A DNA stretch of 64,000 nucleotides from Auraticoccus monumenti (GTDB lineage: Bacteria; Actinomycetota; Actinomycetes; Propionibacteriales; Propionibacteriaceae), in assembly GCF_900101785.1 (NCBI RefSeq), contig NZ_LT629688.1, positions 1,364,001 to 1,428,000 of the forward strand, in the 5' to 3' direction. Each line of letters begins with the position of its first letter. Positions within the stretch are counted from its first letter, which is position 1. Position numbers and translations under genes: made by a program. Below, in pieces: positions 25,672 to 34,563 of this stretch. The notes below the pieces were generated by a model. It made no database searches. It was given only the letters and a program-made list of their open reading frames with translations, and was not told the DNA's origin.

Positions 25672-26190
25672 ATGGCCGAGCAGGACCAGCTGAAGAAGGT
25701 CGTCGACATCATCTCCGGTTCCCGCTTCGCGATGGTCACCTCCAGGACCGCCGACGGGCACCTGGTCTCCCGGCCGCTCTCGCTGCAGGAGACCGAGTTC
25801 GACGGCGACCTCTGGTTCTTCGTCGACCGCCAGGCCGACCTGCTCGTGCAGATCACCATGGACCCCCGGGTCAACGTCTCGGTCACCGGTGACGGCAGCT
25901 GGGTCTCCGTGGCCGGCCGCGCCGAGGTGGTGCAGGACGAGGCCAAGGCCCAGGAGCTGTGGAACCCCTACGTCGCCGCCTGGTTCGCCGCCGAGGGCTC
26001 CACCGACGCCGACGCCAAGGACGCCGGTCCGGCCGAGCTGGGTGCGGTCCTGGTCAAGGTGGACGGCGACACCGCCGAGTACTGGCAGAGCAGCGGCAAG
26101 GTCGCGACCGCGGTGTCGCTGGTCAAGGCCCGCCTCACCGGCGGCGGCGCCACCGTCACCGGCGAGAACGAGGTCGTCGAGCTCCCGTGA
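25672..26190 (+). CDS. General stress protein 26-like flavin-binding protein
   Basis: The ATG at 25672 follows GGAGGAGC. The 172-residue protein has the pyridoxamine-phosphate-oxidase-like split barrel: SRFAMVTSRTADGHLVSRPLSLQ, GDLWFFVDRQADLL and a C-terminal GAVLVKVDGDTAEYWQS. Homologues (GS26 family) bind FMN or FAD and are induced by stress. A reductase role is likely but unproven. Its stop overlaps the GTG of the next gene (GTGA), indicating co-translation with the ketopantoate-reductase-like enzyme. Confidence 0.85.
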   Translation: MAEQDQLKKVVDIISGSRFAMVTSRTADGHLVSRPLSLQETEFDGDLWFFVDRQADLLVQITMDPRVNVSVTGDGSWVSVAGRAEVVQDEAKAQELWNPYVAAWFAAEGSTDADAKDAGPAELGAVLVKVDGDTAEYWQSSGKVATAVSLVKARLTGGGATVTGENEVVELP

Positions 26191-27161
26191 GCAGCCGGCA
26201 CCACGTGGTCTACGGCGCCGGCGCGGTCGGCGGCGTGGTCGGCGGCCTGCTGCACCGGGCCGGTCACCGGGTCACCCTGATCGCCCGCGGGGAGCACCTG
26301 CAGGCGCTGCAGCGCGACGGTCTGCACCTGATCAGCCCCTTCGGCGACGAGGTGCTGCCGGTGCCCGCCGTCGGCGACCCGGGCGAGATCGACTGGACCG
26401 GTGACGAGGTCGTGCACCTGGCGGTGAAGAGCGACGCCACCCCCACCGTCCTGTCCCGCCTGCACCAGGTCGCCCCGAGCGCGACACCGGTGGTCTGCCT
26501 GCAGAACGGGGTGGCCAACGAGCCGGCCGCGCTCCGCTGGTTCGGGCACGTGATCGGGGTCTGCGTGATGCTCCCGGCGACCCACCTCGAGCCGGGGCTG
26601 GTGGAGGCCGGCTCGACCAACGTGCCGGCGATCCTGGACTGCGGCCGGTACCCGGCGCTGCCCGACGGCGAGGTCGACCCGCTGGCCGAGGAGCTGGCCG
26701 AGGACCTCCGCAGCGCCGGGATGGAGTCGGTGGCCCGGTCGGACGTGATGGTCTGGAAGTACCGCAAGCTCGTCTCCAACCTCGGCAACGCCGTGGACGC
26801 CGCCTGCCCGCCCGGGGAGGACCGCGACGAGCTGGTGCGCCGCGCCCGCGTCGAGGGCGAGGAGGTGCTCGCCGCCGCCGGCATCGACCTGGTCAGCAGC
26901 GAGGCCGACCGCGAACGGCGGGGCGACCTGATCGCCACCCGTCCCGGTCGCGGCGGCAGCTCCACCTACCAGAGCCTGGCCCGGGGCACCGGCAGCGTGG
27001 AGGTCGACTGGCTCGCCGGGGAGATCGTGGCGGTCGCCCACTCGACCGGGCGGACCGCGCCGGTCAACGACCTGGTGCGGCGCGCGGCGGTGTCCCTGGT
27101 GGGGGGCGAGGCCCGCAGCATCCCGGCCGCCGACCTGCTCGCCCAGCTCAACGCCGGCTGA
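26187..27161 (+). CDS. 2-Dehydropantoate 2-reductase family protein
   Basis: The 324-residue enzyme opens with the NADPH-binding HHVVYGAGAVGGVVGGLLHRAGHRVTLIAR. The substrate half has VWKYRKLVSNLGNAVDA, with the Lys and Asn positions used by ketopantoate reductase, and a later RPGRGGSSTYQSL motif in place of the usual DRPTE/SSM region. It may reduce ketopantoate for coenzyme A synthesis or a related 2-oxo acid. The GTG overlaps the upstream stop. Other pantothenate genes are absent nearby, so the substrate remains uncertain. Confidence 0.8.
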   Translation: MSSRHHVVYGAGAVGGVVGGLLHRAGHRVTLIARGEHLQALQRDGLHLISPFGDEVLPVPAVGDPGEIDWTGDEVVHLAVKSDATPTVLSRLHQVAPSATPVVCLQNGVANEPAALRWFGHVIGVCVMLPATHLEPGLVEAGSTNVPAILDCGRYPALPDGEVDPLAEELAEDLRSAGMESVARSDVMVWKYRKLVSNLGNAVDAACPPGEDRDELVRRARVEGEEVLAAAGIDLVSSEADRERRGDLIATRPGRGGSSTYQSLARGTGSVEVDWLAGEIVAVAHSTGRTAPVNDLVRRAAVSLVGGEARSIPAADLLAQLNAG

Positions 27162-27192
27162 CCCGTCGCCCACGCCTGAGAGGGGACCTGCT

Positions 27193-28953
27193 GTGCCCGA
27201 GGACACCGGACGCTTCCGGATCGGACCCACCGACTTCCTGCTCGACGGCGAGCCGCACCGCGTGCTCGCCGGCGCCCTGCACTACTTCCGGGTCCACCCC
27301 GGGCAGTGGGCGGACCGGATCGAGAAGGCCCGGCTGATGGGGCTGAACACCATCGAGACCTACGTGGCCTGGAACGAGCACGCCCCGCAGCCGGGGGTGT
27401 TCCGCACCGAGGGCCGGCACGACCTGGTCCGCTTCCTGGAGCTGGTGCACGAGGCGGGGATGCACGCGATCGTGCGGCCCGGCCCCTACATCTGCGCGGA
27501 GTGGGACAACGGTGGGCTGCCGGGGTGGCTGTTCGAGGACCCCGACATCGGGCTCCGCCGCTCCGAGCCGCGCTACCTGGCGGCCGTCCGCGGCTACCTG
27601 GACGCGCTGCTGCCCCTGATCGTGCCGCTGCAGATCGACCGCGGCGGCCCGGTGGTCCTGGTCCAGGTCGAGAACGAGTACGGCGCCTACGGCTCGGACC
27701 GGGCCTACCTCGAGGCGCTGGTCGAGCAGCTGCGCGCCTGCGGCATCACCGTGCCGCTGACCACCGTCGACCAGCCGACCGACGAGATGCTCGCGGCCGG
27801 GACGCTGCCCGGCCTGCTCACCACCGGCTCGTTCGGGTCGCGTGCCCAGGAGCGGCTGGAGGTGCTGCGCCGGCACCAGCCGACCGGGCCGCTGATGTGC
27901 TCGGAGTTCTGGGACGGCTGGTTCGACCACTGGGGCGAGCACCACCACACCACCAGCGTGGAGGCCGCCGCCGCGGAGCTGGACGCGCTGCTGGCCGCCG
28001 GCGCCTCGGTCAACATCTACATGTTCCACGGGGGGACGAACTTCGGCTTCACCAACGGCGCCAACCACAAGGGCATCTACCGGTCCCACGTCACCTCCTA
28101 CGACTACGACGCCCCGCTGGACGAGACCGGCGCGCCCACCGCGAAGTACGCGGCCTTCAAGGAGGTGCTGGCCCGCTACACCGACGTCCCGGCCGAGGAC
28201 CCGGCCCCGAGGCCGCCGGCCCCCGCCCTCGAGGTGCCGTTCCGGCGGCAGGTCCTGCTGGCCCTCGTGCAGGACCGCCTCGGGCCGGCGCAGGTCTCGG
28301 AGCGGCCGCCGACCATGGACCAGCTCGGCCGGTACCGCGGGTTCTGCCTCTACGCCGCCGACCTCGCGGGTCGGGGCGGGGTGCTGGCCCTGGACGGCGT
28401 CCGGGACCGGGCCGTGGTCAGCGTCGACGGCGTCACCGTCGGCACCCTGGAGCGGGACCGGCACGATCGGGCGCTCGTGCTGCCCCCGGGCCAGCGGCTG
28501 GAGCTGCTGGTCGAGGACCGCGGCCGGGTGAACTACGGACCCCGTCTCGGGGAGGCCAAGGGACTGGTCGGCGAGGTCACCCTGGACGGCCGCCCGCTGC
28601 GTGGTTGGACCGTGCGCCCGCTCGACCTGGACTCGGTCGGGCCGCAGCTGCTCACCGACGCGGTGCCGGTGCAGGGGCCCGTCGCCGGCCCGGCCTTCCT
28701 GTACGCCGAGGTGGAGCTGGACCAGCCCACCGACCTGTTCCTGGCCACCCACCGCTGGGGCAAGGGCGTGGTCTGGGTGAACGGCTTCAACCTCGGCCGC
28801 TACTGGTCCCGGGGTCCGCAGCACACCCTGTTCGTCCCCGCCCAGCAGCTGCGCAGCGGCACCAACGACCTGGTCGTGCTGGAGCTGCACGCGGTCGCCG
28901 ACCCCACCTGCCGGTTCCTGGACGGCCCCGACCTCGGCCACCTCGAGGACTGA
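27193..28953 (+). CDS. GH35 beta-galactosidase
   Basis: The 586-residue enzyme starts at GTG 27193 behind GAGAGGGG. The TIM barrel has LAGALHYFRVHPGQW, ETYVAWNEHAP, RPGPYICAEWDNGGLPGW, the acid/base Glu162 in VQVENEYGAYG and the nucleophile Glu238 in LMCSEFWDGWFDHWGE. The C-terminal beta domains (about 390-586) end with FLATHRWGKGVVWVNGFNLGRYW. No signal peptide is present, so it acts in the cytoplasm on imported galactosides. It converges on the ROK regulator, 55 bp away, and belongs with the sugar ABC genes beyond it. Confidence 0.95.
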   Translation: MPEDTGRFRIGPTDFLLDGEPHRVLAGALHYFRVHPGQWADRIEKARLMGLNTIETYVAWNEHAPQPGVFRTEGRHDLVRFLELVHEAGMHAIVRPGPYICAEWDNGGLPGWLFEDPDIGLRRSEPRYLAAVRGYLDALLPLIVPLQIDRGGPVVLVQVENEYGAYGSDRAYLEALVEQLRACGITVPLTTVDQPTDEMLAAGTLPGLLTTGSFGSRAQERLEVLRRHQPTGPLMCSEFWDGWFDHWGEHHHTTSVEAAAAELDALLAAGASVNIYMFHGGTNFGFTNGANHKGIYRSHVTSYDYDAPLDETGAPTAKYAAFKEVLARYTDVPAEDPAPRPPAPALEVPFRRQVLLALVQDRLGPAQVSERPPTMDQLGRYRGFCLYAADLAGRGGVLALDGVRDRAVVSVDGVTVGTLERDRHDRALVLPPGQRLELLVEDRGRVNYGPRLGEAKGLVGEVTLDGRPLRGWTVRPLDLDSVGPQLLTDAVPVQGPVAGPAFLYAEVELDQPTDLFLATHRWGKGVVWVNGFNLGRYWSRGPQHTLFVPAQQLRSGTNDLVVLELHAVADPTCRFLDGPDLGHLED

Positions 28954-29007
28954 GCGGACCACCGGTCCCGCTCGCCGACGCCGGTCGGTGCGACGGCTCG
29001 CAGCAGG

Positions 29008-30195
29008 TCAGTACGCCGTGGCCAGCTCGCTGGAGAGCACGAGGCCGCCCCCACCGAGCAGCACGGTGTCCTCGTCGCTGGTGTCCAGCAGCACCCGCGG
29101 CGGGGTGTCGCGGTGCGGGGCGCTGGCGGCCAGCCGCTCCTCCAGCAGCGCCCGCACGCGCTCACCGCCACCCACGACGTCGCCGTGCATGATGTAGGTC
29201 TGCGAGGCCAGCATGTGCTCGTTGTTGGCCAGCCCGATGACCAGGTTGTCGGCGTACAGCTCCAGCAGCTCTCCGGCGCCCGGGTCCCCCTCGCCGGCCA
29301 GGGCGCTGAGGGCGGCGCAGGTCATCTGCGGACCGCCGGGCAGGCCTCGTGCCTCGGCCTGCGCGCGCAGCCAGCCCACCGTGGCCACCGTCTCCCAGCA
29401 GCCCCGCCGACCGCACAGGCAGGTGGCCCCGCCGAGGTCGACCACGATGTGCCCGTACTCGCCGCCGGCGCCGTGGAAGCCGCGGAACACCTCGCCCTCG
29501 TGCACGATCCCCATCCCCAGCGCCTCACCGGTGTAGACGGAGGCGAAGTGGTCGATGCCCCGGCCCAGCCCGAACCACTTGTCGCCCAGGGCGAGCACCC
29601 GGGGGTGGTGGTCGACGCTCACCGGTGTGTCGAACCGCGAGGAGAGGAGCTCGGCCACCGCGAAGCCGTTCATCACCGGGGCCAGGTGCAGGGAGATGAT
29701 CGTCCCGGTCGTGGTGTCCACCATCCCGGCCGCGGCGATCCCGATGCCCAGCAGGGTCCGGTCCGCGAAGCACTCCCCGGCCAGCTCCAGCAGCGCCGCG
29801 GAGATGCGCTCCAGCGGCCAGTGCGGGTCGATCCGCCGTTCCCCGGACGTCCTGATGGTGCCGTCCATGCCCAGCCGGGCGGCCGTCAGCCGGTCCGAGG
29901 CGATGCGCACCGACCCGAGCTCGGCCCCGTCCCGGTTGAACCACAGCGGGCGCGCGGGCTTGCCCCCGGCGGGGGAGGCGGCCAGCGCCTCACCCTCGAC
30001 CAGGCTCCCGTCGTCGACGAGGGGCTGCAGGATCGCGGCGATGGTGGCGCGGTTCACCCCGAGGGAGCGCGCCAGCGCCGCCCGGCTGGTCGGACCGTCC
30101 CGCAGCAGCTGCTGCAGCACACGGGAGCGGTTGCTGCGGCCCATGGTGCTCGGGCTGAGCAGCCGCGTCCTCGCGGAAGAGGTCGTCCTCGTCAC
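29008..30195 (-). CDS. ROK family transcriptional repressor
   Basis: GTG 30195 with GAGAGG upstream gives 395 residues. A winged helix-turn-helix (RSRVLQQLLRDGPTSRAALARSLGVNRATIAAIL) precedes a ROK sugar-kinase-like domain with IGIAAAGMVDTTTGTI and the zinc-binding CLCGRRGCWE motif. Such proteins bind sugars or sugar phosphates and release DNA. The divergent position to the oxidoreductase/ABC operon at 30332 and the convergent GH35 gene suggests that it represses that operon. A palindromic AT-rich site lies between them at 30282. Confidence 0.92.
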   Translation of the reverse strand: MTRTTSSARTRLLSPSTMGRSNRSRVLQQLLRDGPTSRAALARSLGVNRATIAAILQPLVDDGSLVEGEALAASPAGGKPARPLWFNRDGAELGSVRIASDRLTAARLGMDGTIRTSGERRIDPHWPLERISAALLELAGECFADRTLLGIGIAAAGMVDTTTGTIISLHLAPVMNGFAVAELLSSRFDTPVSVDHHPRVLALGDKWFGLGRGIDHFASVYTGEALGMGIVHEGEVFRGFHGAGGEYGHIVVDLGGATCLCGRRGCWETVATVGWLRAQAEARGLPGGPQMTCAALSALAGEGDPGAGELLELYADNLVIGLANNEHMLASQTYIMHGDVVGGGERVRALLEERLAASAPHRDTPPRVLLDTSDEDTVLLGGGGLVLSSELATAY

Positions 30196-30281
30196 TGCGC
30201 ACCTCTCGTCGGGGCTGTCGCCCAACTGTCACCTCGTTGACCCTTTCGTGACCTGCCGGGCCTAGGCAAGACCGGAGTCAC

Positions 30282-30306
30282 TATGTAAGTTAACCATTCA
30301 TACATA
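30282..30306. promoter_or_regulatory. Candidate operator in the ROK/ABC intergenic region
   Basis: TATGTA (30282-30287) and TACATA (30301-30306) are inverted around a GTTAAC palindrome-containing centre. The stretch is strikingly AT-rich in an otherwise GC-rich sequence, sits 26 bp before the oxidoreductase ATG and 87 bp before the ROK start. A TTGACC at 30237 could be a -35 element. It is the most likely ROK-binding site. Confidence 0.55.
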
Positions 30307-30331
30307 CCGCCGGACGAGCAGGAGCGCAGTG

Positions 30332-31366
30332 ATGGCAGGACGAGTCGGAGCCCGTGTCGCGGTGGTCGGAGCCGGCATCCGCGGTTCCATGTTCGCCCGG
30401 GCCCTGCAGCAGAACCCCGCCGCGGAGCTGGTCGCCCTGGTCGAGCCCTCCGAGCCGACCCGCGACCGGGTCGCCCAGGAGCTGGGCGTCCCCGCCTACG
30501 CCGACGTGGCCGAGCTGCTGGAGCACCACGACGACCTGACCGGCGCCGTGATCGCCACCCCCGACTTCGCCCACCGCGACGCCGCCGTCCGCTGTGCGGC
30601 AGCGGGGCTGGACCTGCTCGTGGAGAAGCCGCTGGCCACCACCACCGAGGACGCCGAGGCCATCACCGCGGCGGTGGAGGAGGCCGGGGTCCGCGCCGTG
30701 GTCGGCTTCGAGAACCGCTGGAACGAGAAGTTCAGCGAGGTGCGGCGCCAGCTGGCCAGCAAGGAGCACGGGCGGGTGGTGCACCAGGTCTCCAACCTCA
30801 ACGACACCGTGTTCGTGCCCACCGAGATGCTCTCCTGGGCGGCGGACAGCTCCCCGGCCTGGTTCCTGATGCCGCACAGCCTCGACCTGTCCATGTGGCT
30901 GGCCGACGCCGTCCCGGTCGAGGTCTTCGCCCGCGGGGTGCAGCGGGTGCTGCCCGCCCTCGGCGTCCCCACCTGGGACGCGGTCACCGCCTCCTTCCGG
31001 ATGTCCGACGACTCCGTGGTGGTGCTCAACTCCTCCTGGGTGCTGCCCACCTCGATGCCGTCGGTCTTCGACTTCCGCCACGAGGTCCACACCGACACCA
31101 CCACCTACCAGATCGAGATCAGCCCGAGCGGGGTCACCCGCTACGACGCCGACCGGGGCAGCTGGCTGCAGTTCGGGGTCCACACCCACGAGCGCACCGG
31201 GCGGCTGCGCGGCGTCCCGATCGACATGGTCGACGACTTCGTCGAGCTGCTGAACGGCGCCGAGATCGACCTCCCCGACGTCCGTCACGGCCTGACCGTC
31301 ACACGCAGCATCGAGGCCGTCCACGCCAGCCTGGCCAGCGGCCAGCCCGAGACCATCACCGCCTGA
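30332..31366 (+). CDS. Gfo/Idh/MocA family oxidoreductase
   Basis: The ATG at 30332 follows AGGAG by 7 nt (a GTG one codon earlier is possible). The 344-residue protein starts VGARVAVVGAGIRGSMFARAL, a Rossmann GxGxxG, and has DLLVEKPLATTTEDAEA with the catalytic EKP. FENRWNEKFSEVRRQL and LMPHSLDLSMWLAD mark the substrate domain. It is the first gene of an operon with the sugar ABC transporter, so it probably oxidises the imported sugar or its derivative. The 51-bp gap to the binding-protein gene holds its ribosome site. Confidence 0.9.
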   Translation: MAGRVGARVAVVGAGIRGSMFARALQQNPAAELVALVEPSEPTRDRVAQELGVPAYADVAELLEHHDDLTGAVIATPDFAHRDAAVRCAAAGLDLLVEKPLATTTEDAEAITAAVEEAGVRAVVGFENRWNEKFSEVRRQLASKEHGRVVHQVSNLNDTVFVPTEMLSWAADSSPAWFLMPHSLDLSMWLADAVPVEVFARGVQRVLPALGVPTWDAVTASFRMSDDSVVVLNSSWVLPTSMPSVFDFRHEVHTDTTTYQIEISPSGVTRYDADRGSWLQFGVHTHERTGRLRGVPIDMVDDFVELLNGAEIDLPDVRHGLTVTRSIEAVHASLASGQPETITA

Positions 31367-31416
31367 GGGTCGCGCCCGACCGGGCCCGACCTCTGACCGC
31401 CACAAGGAGACCCATC

Positions 31417-32748
31417 ATGGCCAGTGCCTTCTCTCGCCGTCGCGCGATCCAGCTGGGAGCCGCCGCCGCCGGCGCGATGACCCTCGGCGGGTGCGTCAGC
31501 GCCAACGACCCGGCCGCCGGTGGTGGGGCCACCGACGCCGCCGAAGGGCCGCTCAAGCCCGGTGCCGCGCCCAGCGGGGAGATCACGATCCTCGACGACA
31601 ACACGAACATGCTGTTCAAGGACTCCACGATCCCCGCCTTCGAGGCCGCCACCGGGATCACCGTCAAGACCTACACCCAGGGGAACTTCAACGACCTGCA
31701 CGACCGTTTCGCCACCCTCTTCGCCGCCCAGGACACCAGCGTCGACGTGGTGATGACGTGGGCGGGCTGGTCGGCGGAGTTCGGGCAGGCCGGCTGGCTG
31801 CAGGAGCTGGACGCCTCCGCGGTGCCCGAGGACCTGATCCAGCCGGCGCTGGACGCGGTCAGCTGGGACGGCAAGGTCTACGGGCTGCCCAAGTTCTCCA
31901 GCGTGCAGACCATGTTCTGGAACAAGGAGCTGTTCGCCGCGGCGGACCTGGACCCCGAGCAGGGCCCGGAGGACTGGGACGCCTTCGTCGCCGCCGCCAA
32001 GGCCATGACGAAGGACGACCAGTGGGGCTACGCCTGCGACATCGGCAACGCCGCCGGCGCCTACCAGAACTTCCTGCGGGTGCTGCTGCTCAACGGCGGG
32101 GACATGTACGACGCCGACTTCAAGCCGACCTTCAACAGCGAGCAGGGGGTGGAGGCCCTCACCCGCTTCGCCGAGCTGCTGAACCTGCACCAGGTGATGG
32201 ACCCGGCCTCGCTGCAGACCACCAACGCCTCCGACCTGGGTGACCAGTTCGCCCGCGGCGGCACCGGGATCGTGTTCAACTGGCCCTTCCAGTACGCGGT
32301 GGCCACCGGTGAGGACTCGACGCTGGACGCAGCGACCGTGGGCAACGGGCTGATCCCGGGGATGAGCGTCCGCTCCGCCTCCATCGACGGCTCCGAGGGC
32401 TTCGCGGTCAGCAAGTTCTCCCAGAACAAGGAGGCGGCGCTGGCCTGGCTCCAGTTTGTGGCCACCGGTGAGGTGCAGCAGCAGATCGTCACCGAGGAGG
32501 GCTGGTTCCCGGTGTCGCAGTCGGTGCTGGAGGACCCGGCCAGCGTCGAGGCCCTGCCCGTGCTGGAGACCTACGCCGCGTCGACCGAGTTCGCGACCAA
32601 GCGCTGGGGCGTGCCGTGGTCCAGCGAGCTGGACCAGCTCCTCTCGGTCCAGATCAGCGAGGTCATGAACGAGAGGACCAGCCCCCAGGAAGCCCTCGAC
32701 AGCGCCGCGGCCCAGACCGAGGAGCTCGTCCGGCGCTACCTGGGATGA
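31417..32748 (+). CDS. Sugar ABC transporter substrate-binding lipoprotein
   Basis: The 443-residue protein has a Tat-like N-terminus (FSRRRAIQLGAAAAGAM) and lipobox LGGC with Cys26, so it is lipid-anchored outside the membrane. EITILDDNTNMLFKDSTIPAFEAATGITVK begins the mature family-1 binding fold; VYGLPKFSSVQTMFWNKELF and KEAALAWLQFVATGEVQQQ are typical of CUT1 binding proteins. It delivers an oligosaccharide or glycoside to the permeases encoded next. Its stop overlaps the MalF-like start (ATGA). Confidence 0.94.
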   Translation: MASAFSRRRAIQLGAAAAGAMTLGGCVSANDPAAGGGATDAAEGPLKPGAAPSGEITILDDNTNMLFKDSTIPAFEAATGITVKTYTQGNFNDLHDRFATLFAAQDTSVDVVMTWAGWSAEFGQAGWLQELDASAVPEDLIQPALDAVSWDGKVYGLPKFSSVQTMFWNKELFAAADLDPEQGPEDWDAFVAAAKAMTKDDQWGYACDIGNAAGAYQNFLRVLLLNGGDMYDADFKPTFNSEQGVEALTRFAELLNLHQVMDPASLQTTNASDLGDQFARGGTGIVFNWPFQYAVATGEDSTLDAATVGNGLIPGMSVRSASIDGSEGFAVSKFSQNKEAALAWLQFVATGEVQQQIVTEEGWFPVSQSVLEDPASVEALPVLETYAASTEFATKRWGVPWSSELDQLLSVQISEVMNERTSPQEALDSAAAQTEELVRRYLG

Positions 32749-33716
32749 GCGCCGTGAACACCACCACCGAGGCCACCGGGCCGACGGGGACCCCCGCACC
32801 GCCCGCCGGTCGCGGCCGGCGCCGGCAGCACCGCGACCTGCGGTTCGCGCTGCTGATGGGTGCACCCGCACTCGCCGTCATCGTGCTGCTGCTGGGCTAC
32901 CCGATGGGTTACGCCGGCTACATGTCCACCTACGACTGGAACGACAAGCTGGGGACCGACCACCCCTTCGTCGGGCTGGGCAACTACGCCCAGCTGCTCG
33001 GGGACGGGCAGGTGCACCGCGCGCTGGGGCGGACGCTGCTCTTCGCGGCCGTGACCGTCCTCGGCGGGGTCGGCATGGCCGTGCTGATCGCCGTGCTGCT
33101 GAACGTCGACTTCCGGGGCCGCACCCTGGCCCGGGTGCTGCTGCTGGTGCCGTGGGCGGTGCCCCCGGTGGTCAACGGGATCATGTGGAAGCTGATCTTC
33201 GACGGCGCCACCGGGGTGGTGAACGCGGTCGGCCTCGGGCTGGGTCTGTTCGAGGAGCGCGTGCAGTTCCTGGCCGACCCGAGCCTGACCATGAACGTGC
33301 TCATCTTCGCCGAGATGTGGAAGCTGCTGCCGTTCCTGTGCCTGCTGATGCTGGCCGGGCTGCAGGGCATCCCGTCCAACATCTACAAGGCCGCCCGCAT
33401 CGACGGCGCCAGCCCGTGGCAGCAGTTCGTGCGGATCACCGTGCCCAACCTGCGCGGGCCGATCCTCTTCGCCCTGGTGGTCCAGACGATGTGGTCGCTG
33501 AAGGTCTTCGACACCATCTACGTGCTCACCGGCGGCTCCGGGGGGCCGGCGGAAGGTACCACCACGCTGAGCTTCCTGACCTACCTGGTCAGCTTCAGCA
33601 ACCTGGACCGCGGCTACGGGGCCGCCATCGCCATCGCCTCGATGCTGCTGGTGCTGGCGTTCGCGCTGCTGTGGGTGGTCCTGCTCCGTGACCGGCACAA
33701 GGAGGCAGCCCGATGA
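32745..33716 (+). CDS. Sugar ABC transporter permease (MalF-like)
   Basis: The 323-residue membrane protein has six hydrophobic helices after a hydrophilic N-terminal tail (residues 1-30). The ATPase-contact EAA loop is IYKAARIDGASPWQQFVRITVPNL. This is the first permease of a CUT1 transporter and pairs with the gene at 33713. ATG 32745 and the stop are both in 4-bp overlaps with its neighbours, so all three are translated together. Confidence 0.94.
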   Translation: MSAVNTTTEATGPTGTPAPPAGRGRRRQHRDLRFALLMGAPALAVIVLLLGYPMGYAGYMSTYDWNDKLGTDHPFVGLGNYAQLLGDGQVHRALGRTLLFAAVTVLGGVGMAVLIAVLLNVDFRGRTLARVLLLVPWAVPPVVNGIMWKLIFDGATGVVNAVGLGLGLFEERVQFLADPSLTMNVLIFAEMWKLLPFLCLLMLAGLQGIPSNIYKAARIDGASPWQQFVRITVPNLRGPILFALVVQTMWSLKVFDTIYVLTGGSGGPAEGTTTLSFLTYLVSFSNLDRGYGAAIAIASMLLVLAFALLWVVLLRDRHKEAAR

Positions 33717-34561
33717 GCACGGTCCTGGGACGTCCCGGCCGGCGGCTGGCCGGGACGGTGGTCCACCGGGTGCTGGTCGGCCTGCTGCTGGTCTACCTGC
33801 TCGCGCCGTTCCTGTGGATGCTGGTGTACAGCCTCTACCCCTCGACCGCGTTGCAGACCCTCACGCCCGACCTCGACCCGCGTCAGATCCGGCTGGACTC
33901 CTACGCGGGCATGCTGTCCGACCCGACGTTCCTGCAGCCGATGGCGAACTCGGCGATCGTGGGGCTGTCCACCACCATCGTCTGCATGGTGCTCGGCTCG
34001 GGCTGCGCCTACGTGATCGCCCGCTACCGCTTCCCCGGCCGCCAGGCGCTGCTGCTGGGCATGCTCACGGTGCAGGCCGTGCCCGTGATCGTGCTGGCGG
34101 TGCCGCTGTTCATCCTGCTGCGGGCCTTCGGCCAGTACGACACGCTGCTCGGGCTGGTGATCACCTACACGGCGTTCATCCTCCCGCTGGTGGTGTGGAT
34201 GATGGTCGGCTTCTTCGAGGACCTGCCGCCGAGCCTGGAGCGGGCGGCGATCATCGACGGCTGCAACCGGCTGCAGATCATGACCAGGATCGCGGTGCCG
34301 CTGGCCGCACCGGGGTTGGCGGCCACGGCGATCCTGGCCTTCATCACCAGCTGGAGCGACTTCTTCCTGGCGAAGGTGCTGACCATCAGCAGCGCCACCA
34401 CGCTCCCGGTCCGCACCGCGGCGTTCCAGGGGCTGTTCGCGATGGACTACACCGCGGCCGCGACGGCCGGGGTGATCACCGCGATCCCGGTGCTGGTGCT
34501 GGCGCTGCTGGCCCAGAAGTGGATCATCCGAGGACTCGTCGAAGGTGCGGTGAAGGGGTAG
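33713..34561 (+). CDS. Sugar ABC transporter permease (MalG-like)
   Basis: The 282-residue protein has six membrane helices and the EAA loop SLERAAIIDGCNRLQIMTRIAVPLAAPG. It forms the heterodimeric channel with the MalF-like protein. The C-terminal GVITAIPVLVLALLAQKWIIRGLVEGAVKG is the usual closing segment of MalG-type subunits. The next gene (ATPase) starts 3 bp after the stop, so transporter subunits are tightly linked. Confidence 0.94.
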   Translation: MSTVLGRPGRRLAGTVVHRVLVGLLLVYLLAPFLWMLVYSLYPSTALQTLTPDLDPRQIRLDSYAGMLSDPTFLQPMANSAIVGLSTTIVCMVLGSGCAYVIARYRFPGRQALLLGMLTVQAVPVIVLAVPLFILLRAFGQYDTLLGLVITYTAFILPLVVWMMVGFFEDLPPSLERAAIIDGCNRLQIMTRIAVPLAAPGLAATAILAFITSWSDFFLAKVLTISSATTLPVRTAAFQGLFAMDYTAAATAGVITAIPVLVLALLAQKWIIRGLVEGAVKG

Positions 34562-34563
34562 CC